DNA from: Fimbriimonadaceae bacterium
GTDB taxonomy: Bacteria; Armatimonadota; Fimbriimonadia; Fimbriimonadales; Fimbriimonadaceae
NCBI GenBank assembly: GCA_026129685.1
Contig: JAHCHO010000008.1
Span: 62,001-126,000 of the forward strand
DNA length: 64,000 nt
Reading direction: 5' to 3'
In this document: piece by piece, positions 61,417 to 64,000 of the stretch
How positions within the stretch are numbered: position 1 is the first letter of the stretch
Layout of the letters: each line of letters opens with the position of its first letter
Program-made: the position numbers and the translations under genes
The notes under the pieces: generated by a model
The model's database searches: none
Told to the model about the DNA's origin: nothing
Seen by the model: only the letters and a program-made list of their open reading frames with translations

Positions 61417-62754
61417 CTACAGGCTGAACCCGCTGGGCGGGGGCGCTTCCTCGTCCTCTTCGGGAAGTTGAAGGCGTTCGCCGTTCGAGGGCTTTCCGGC
61501 GAAAGCGGAGACGGTGGCACGGGCCGCCGCCATGGCGGGGTCGGTGCCCACGATCTCGCTGGCTTCGACACCGACTTCGCGGCCGAAGGAGCGCAGGGTG
61601 CCTTTCACTCGCACGACCCATTCGCCGCCCGGTTCGCCCTCGAGAGCGATCTTCTCGAGGGCGCATTCGACGCCGGAGAGCAGTCCCTCCAACGCTTTGA
61701 GTGTGGCGAAGCAGACGGACTCGAGGGAGATGCGTCCGCCCTGCCGATGGACGCCGGTGGCGACCGCGCAAAGCTGGACGGCGGCCGGAGAAAATGGAGC
61801 CGACTCGTCCACCGAGACCGCGACCACCCCGATCGAGTTGCCTTCGACCTGGGCGGTCTCACCCATCGTCCCGTCGGTCATGTGGGCCGCGAGGCTTAGT
61901 TGCTTCTGGGTCTTGAGCGACTGGCAGTGCTTGCTCGCCAGGTTGATGAGGGCATCGAGGGTCGCCTCGTAGTGGACGTTCTCGCGCTCCTTCGACCGCT
62001 TGCCGCCCCACGTGCCGACGCTGACGTTGACGGGTTCCTCGAATTCGCCCCGGAGCGCTTCGGTGATTCGCCGCTCGAGGTGCTTGGCGAACGCGAGCGA
62101 CATGTCTCGGTTCCGGAGGGTGCCGATCGCAAACTCGTCGCCCCCGTACCGGACCAACAACTCGCGTTCGGGGTTGATGCTGTCGCGGATTTCCTGCGCG
62201 ACGCGCTTGAGCGCCCGGTCCCCGACCACGTGGCCGTACTTCTTGTTGAACTTGCCGAAGTCGTCGATGTCGACGAAGACGATGCTGATCTCGTTGCCGC
62301 GCTTGAGGTGGCTCACGCCCCACGCGCGGAGGGTGTCGCTCCAACTCAGTTCGGTCAGAGGGTCCCACGACCGGCCCAGCTCCTGAAGGAGGATGGACGA
62401 GGTCAGAAGGCCGTAAAACTTGTCGTCGTCGGCGACGGGGACGGCGTCGAAATGCTCCTCGATGAACCGCTTGCTGGCGGTTCGGACGGGGGTTTCGGGC
62501 CCCATCGTGACCGGGGCGCTGTTCATGTAACGGAAAACGGGCGAATCGTCGGCGGCTTCGACCATGTCCTCGATCGCGATCGTGCCGACGAGGCGGTCGG
62601 CCTCGACGACGCCAAGTCGGCGCACGCCGTACGAGCGCATCGTCTCTCGGGCCGTTCTCACCCGGTCCCGGGGTCCGACGCACGCGTATACCAGCTCCAA
62701 GTCTGCGATGGGATGCACGGTACTGTTCTTGTCAGCCAATACTCGCAGGATCAC
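61417..62754 (-). CDS. CBS-pair GGDEF protein, putative diguanylate cyclase
   Basis: A 445-aa soluble protein. Two CBS motifs (about 10-125; TMRSYGVRRLGVVEADRLVG and FIEEHFDAVPVADDDKFYGL) could bind adenine nucleotides. The GGDEF domain has an intact GGDEF at 204-208 with metal site FVDIDDFGKFNKKYGH, but no RxxD inhibitory site 5 residues upstream, so feedback inhibition is unlikely. After about residue 285 comes an unrecognised alpha-beta domain with GVVAVSVDESAPFSP and an acidic tail (LPEEDEEAPPPSG). GTG start. It may feed c-di-GMP to the pilus ATPase; that link is inferred. Confidence 0.88.
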   Translation of the reverse strand: MILRVLADKNSTVHPIADLELVYACVGPRDRVRTARETMRSYGVRRLGVVEADRLVGTIAIEDMVEAADDSPVFRYMNSAPVTMGPETPVRTASKRFIEEHFDAVPVADDDKFYGLLTSSILLQELGRSWDPLTELSWSDTLRAWGVSHLKRGNEISIVFVDIDDFGKFNKKYGHVVGDRALKRVAQEIRDSINPERELLVRYGGDEFAIGTLRNRDMSLAFAKHLERRITEALRGEFEEPVNVSVGTWGGKRSKERENVHYEATLDALINLASKHCQSLKTQKQLSLAAHMTDGTMGETAQVEGNSIGVVAVSVDESAPFSPAAVQLCAVATGVHRQGGRISLESVCFATLKALEGLLSGVECALEKIALEGEPGGEWVVRVKGTLRSFGREVGVEASEIVGTDPAMAAARATVSAFAGKPSNGERLQLPEEDEEAPPPSGFSL

Positions 62755-62848
62755 TAACCGGCACGATTGACAGGTTTCGGCGCTTCCTTCGCGAACGCGA
62801 GGGAATCAGGGTCGGAATCTGGGCCAACGCGGGTCGGAACGTCGGCCT

Positions 62849-64000
62849 TCAGCGTGCCCGGGCGAGGATGCGGGCGGCGATCGACGGACCGTCCAAACCG
62901 TGGAACCGCAAAACCTCGGGCGGGGTGCCGCAGCCGGGATGGCCGTCGATGCCGTACACGTGGAAGGGGATCGGGAGGACCTCGGCGTCGTGCAACGCTC
63001 CGACGAGGCGGTCGCCAAGACCACCGACCCGAGCGTGATCCTCGAGGACGAACGCGCGTTCATAGCCCGCGAGTTCGGACTCGAGCCAGGCCACGTCGAA
63101 CCGGTTCAGCCACGGCAGGTTCACCACCCGGAGACCGAATCCGCGTTCGGCGAGGGCTTCGGCGGCGAGCATCGCCTCGCTGAGCATCACCGGCCCGTAG
63201 GCGAACAGCACCGCGTCTTCACCCTCGGTCAGTCGGCATCCCCGTCCGGGAACGAGCGGGGGCGTTTCGAGGGTGCGGGGCGACGGCCCGATGGCGAGCC
63301 TCAGCACGCCGACGCCCGGATTCTCGAGCACCATCCAACGAAGCGCCGCCCGCGTTTCGGCGGCGTTGGCCGGCTGGACCACCGTCACGCCCGGAATCGA
63401 AGTCAACAGGGAGACGTCACGGAGGCTCTGGTGAGACTTGCCAGGCCCGGCGGGGATGAGTCCTCCGTAGTGGTTCGCGTAGATGATCTTGGACTTTTCG
63501 GTGGCGTTGTTGTAGATCTGCTCGTTGGCGCGCGACGCGAGAAAGCTGGCGAAGGAGTTGACGATCGGCAGACGTCCGTGGCGCGCCAGGCCCCCCGCCA
63601 TCGAAACCATGTCCTGCTCGGCGATCCCGCACTGGATGAACCGATCGGGGTGGGCGCGCTCGAACTTGCGGGTGCGACAATCGGCGGCCAGGTCCGCGTC
63701 GAGCACCACCATCTCAGGCACCTCGTCCGCCAGTTCCAACAGGGCGTCGCCGTAAGCCTCGACCACGTACTCGCCGGACATGCCGCCGACCTTCGGGTGC
63801 ATCTCGATGCTGACGGGCTCGCCGAGCGAGTTCTGGACCTGCAGGGCCGGACCGACGAGGAGTTCGGGCGGTTCGGGCACGAAGAGCGCAAGGGGCGCGA
63901 CGGCGAGATCCCGCAGCACGTTCTCGATCTTGTGGCGCAACTCGAGGTGCGCGGCCTCGAACGAGGCGTCGTCGGGCGCGCCGGCGTGCCACGGGTACTG
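62849..64000 (-). CDS. Transketolase, C-terminal part (5' end outside the window)
   Basis: The frame is open to the right edge, reading YPWHAGAPDD then FEAAHLELRHKIENVLRDL, the usual linker between the thiamine-binding and pyrimidine-binding domains, so the gene is a full-length transketolase cut by the edge, and a TTG at 63940 is not a true start. The pyrimidine domain has GIAEQDMVSMAGGLARHGRL and the C-terminal domain GHPGCGTPPEVLRFHGLDG. It transfers two-carbon units in the pentose phosphate pathway. A one-carbon DXS-like enzyme is less likely. The gene ends 94 bp downstream of the start of the CBS-GGDEF gene. Confidence 0.9.
   Translation of the reverse strand, partial: QYPWHAGAPDDASFEAAHLELRHKIENVLRDLAVAPLALFVPEPPELLVGPALQVQNSLGEPVSIEMHPKVGGMSGEYVVEAYGDALLELADEVPEMVVLDADLAADCRTRKFERAHPDRFIQCGIAEQDMVSMAGGLARHGRLPIVNSFASFLASRANEQIYNNATEKSKIIYANHYGGLIPAGPGKSHQSLRDVSLLTSIPGVTVVQPANAAETRAALRWMVLENPGVGVLRLAIGPSPRTLETPPLVPGRGCRLTEGEDAVLFAYGPVMLSEAMLAAEALAERGFGLRVVNLPWLNRFDVAWLESELAGYERAFVLEDHARVGGLGDRLVGALHDAEVLPIPFHVYGIDGHPGCGTPPEVLRFHGLDGPSIAARILARAR

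Noticed and set aside
1-64000. CRISPR arrays, tRNAs, rRNAs, insertion sequences, prophage, attachment sites
   Set aside because: No direct repeats with regular spacing, cloverleaf sequences, transposase motifs or phage genes were seen.

Overview
This is a high-GC, densely coded chromosomal window from a diderm bacterium. Diderm status follows from a type IV pilus secretin, a TolC-like outer-membrane factor with an RND pump, and lipoprotein signals. Several traits together suggest Armatimonadota, probably the Fimbriimonadia: prepilins starting MRRAFTLIEL, several PilX-like pilins, a secreted beta-propeller ending in a dockerin, GH127, NamZ and DUF4965 proteins, and TPR plus winged-helix regulators. 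That placement is inference and no 16S gene is present. I see no rRNA, tRNA, CRISPR array, insertion sequence or phage gene.

Layout. 1-6027 (minus strand): an envelope-stress cassette (ECF sigma factor, membrane anti-sigma factor, RseB-like protein) followed by a class A penicillin-binding protein, with a small barrel-like protein and a lipoprotein behind it. 6212-22685 (plus strand): a 16-kb type IV pilus locus. It holds three PilX-like minor pilins, two PilV-like pilins, one PilW-like pilin, PilB with a probable c-di-GMP-binding MshEN domain, PilC, a PilM-PilN fusion, PilO, the secretin and a PilP-like protein. A GGDEF-EAL c-di-GMP enzyme sits in the middle of it. 22705-32758: a secreted Asp-box propeller with a dockerin, a TPR/winged-helix regulator divergent from a glutaminase-A-like protein, an unrecognised conserved-looking protein, an orphan OmpR-type regulator and a sugar isomerase-like protein.

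32836-36911 is a plus-strand run: SxxK hydrolase, 6-phosphogluconate dehydrogenase, trmD, rplS, lepB. 36913-46718 holds a frameshifted prepilin gene, an FmdE-domain protein, NamZ, a second SxxK hydrolase, GH127, Mrp, a two-part gene split by an in-frame TAG (deoxyribosyltransferase-like domain plus ATP-cone), a ROK protein that has lost its usual zinc cysteines, and an HNH protein. 47022-48722 is a PA14-NlpC/P60 wall hydrolase with a perfect CRP-type palindrome upstream.

48890-56890 (minus strand) is a probable copper or heavy-metal efflux operon: Cys-rich protein, Spy-like protein, TolC-like protein, three-domain adaptor, RND pump. The window ends with an unrecognised large secreted protein, a DUF255/YyaL protein, a CBS-GGDEF protein and a transketolase cut by the right edge.

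How the parts work together: three themes recur. One is c-di-GMP control of pili (GGDEF-EAL enzyme, MshEN ATPase, CBS-GGDEF protein). The second is cell-wall building and recycling under an envelope-stress sigma factor. The third is periplasmic metal export. The strongest oddities are the TAG-interrupted nucleotide-sensor gene, the duplicated PilX-PilV module with conserved gene overlap, the one-base frameshift in a G8 tract, and the adaptor with domains fused at both ends.
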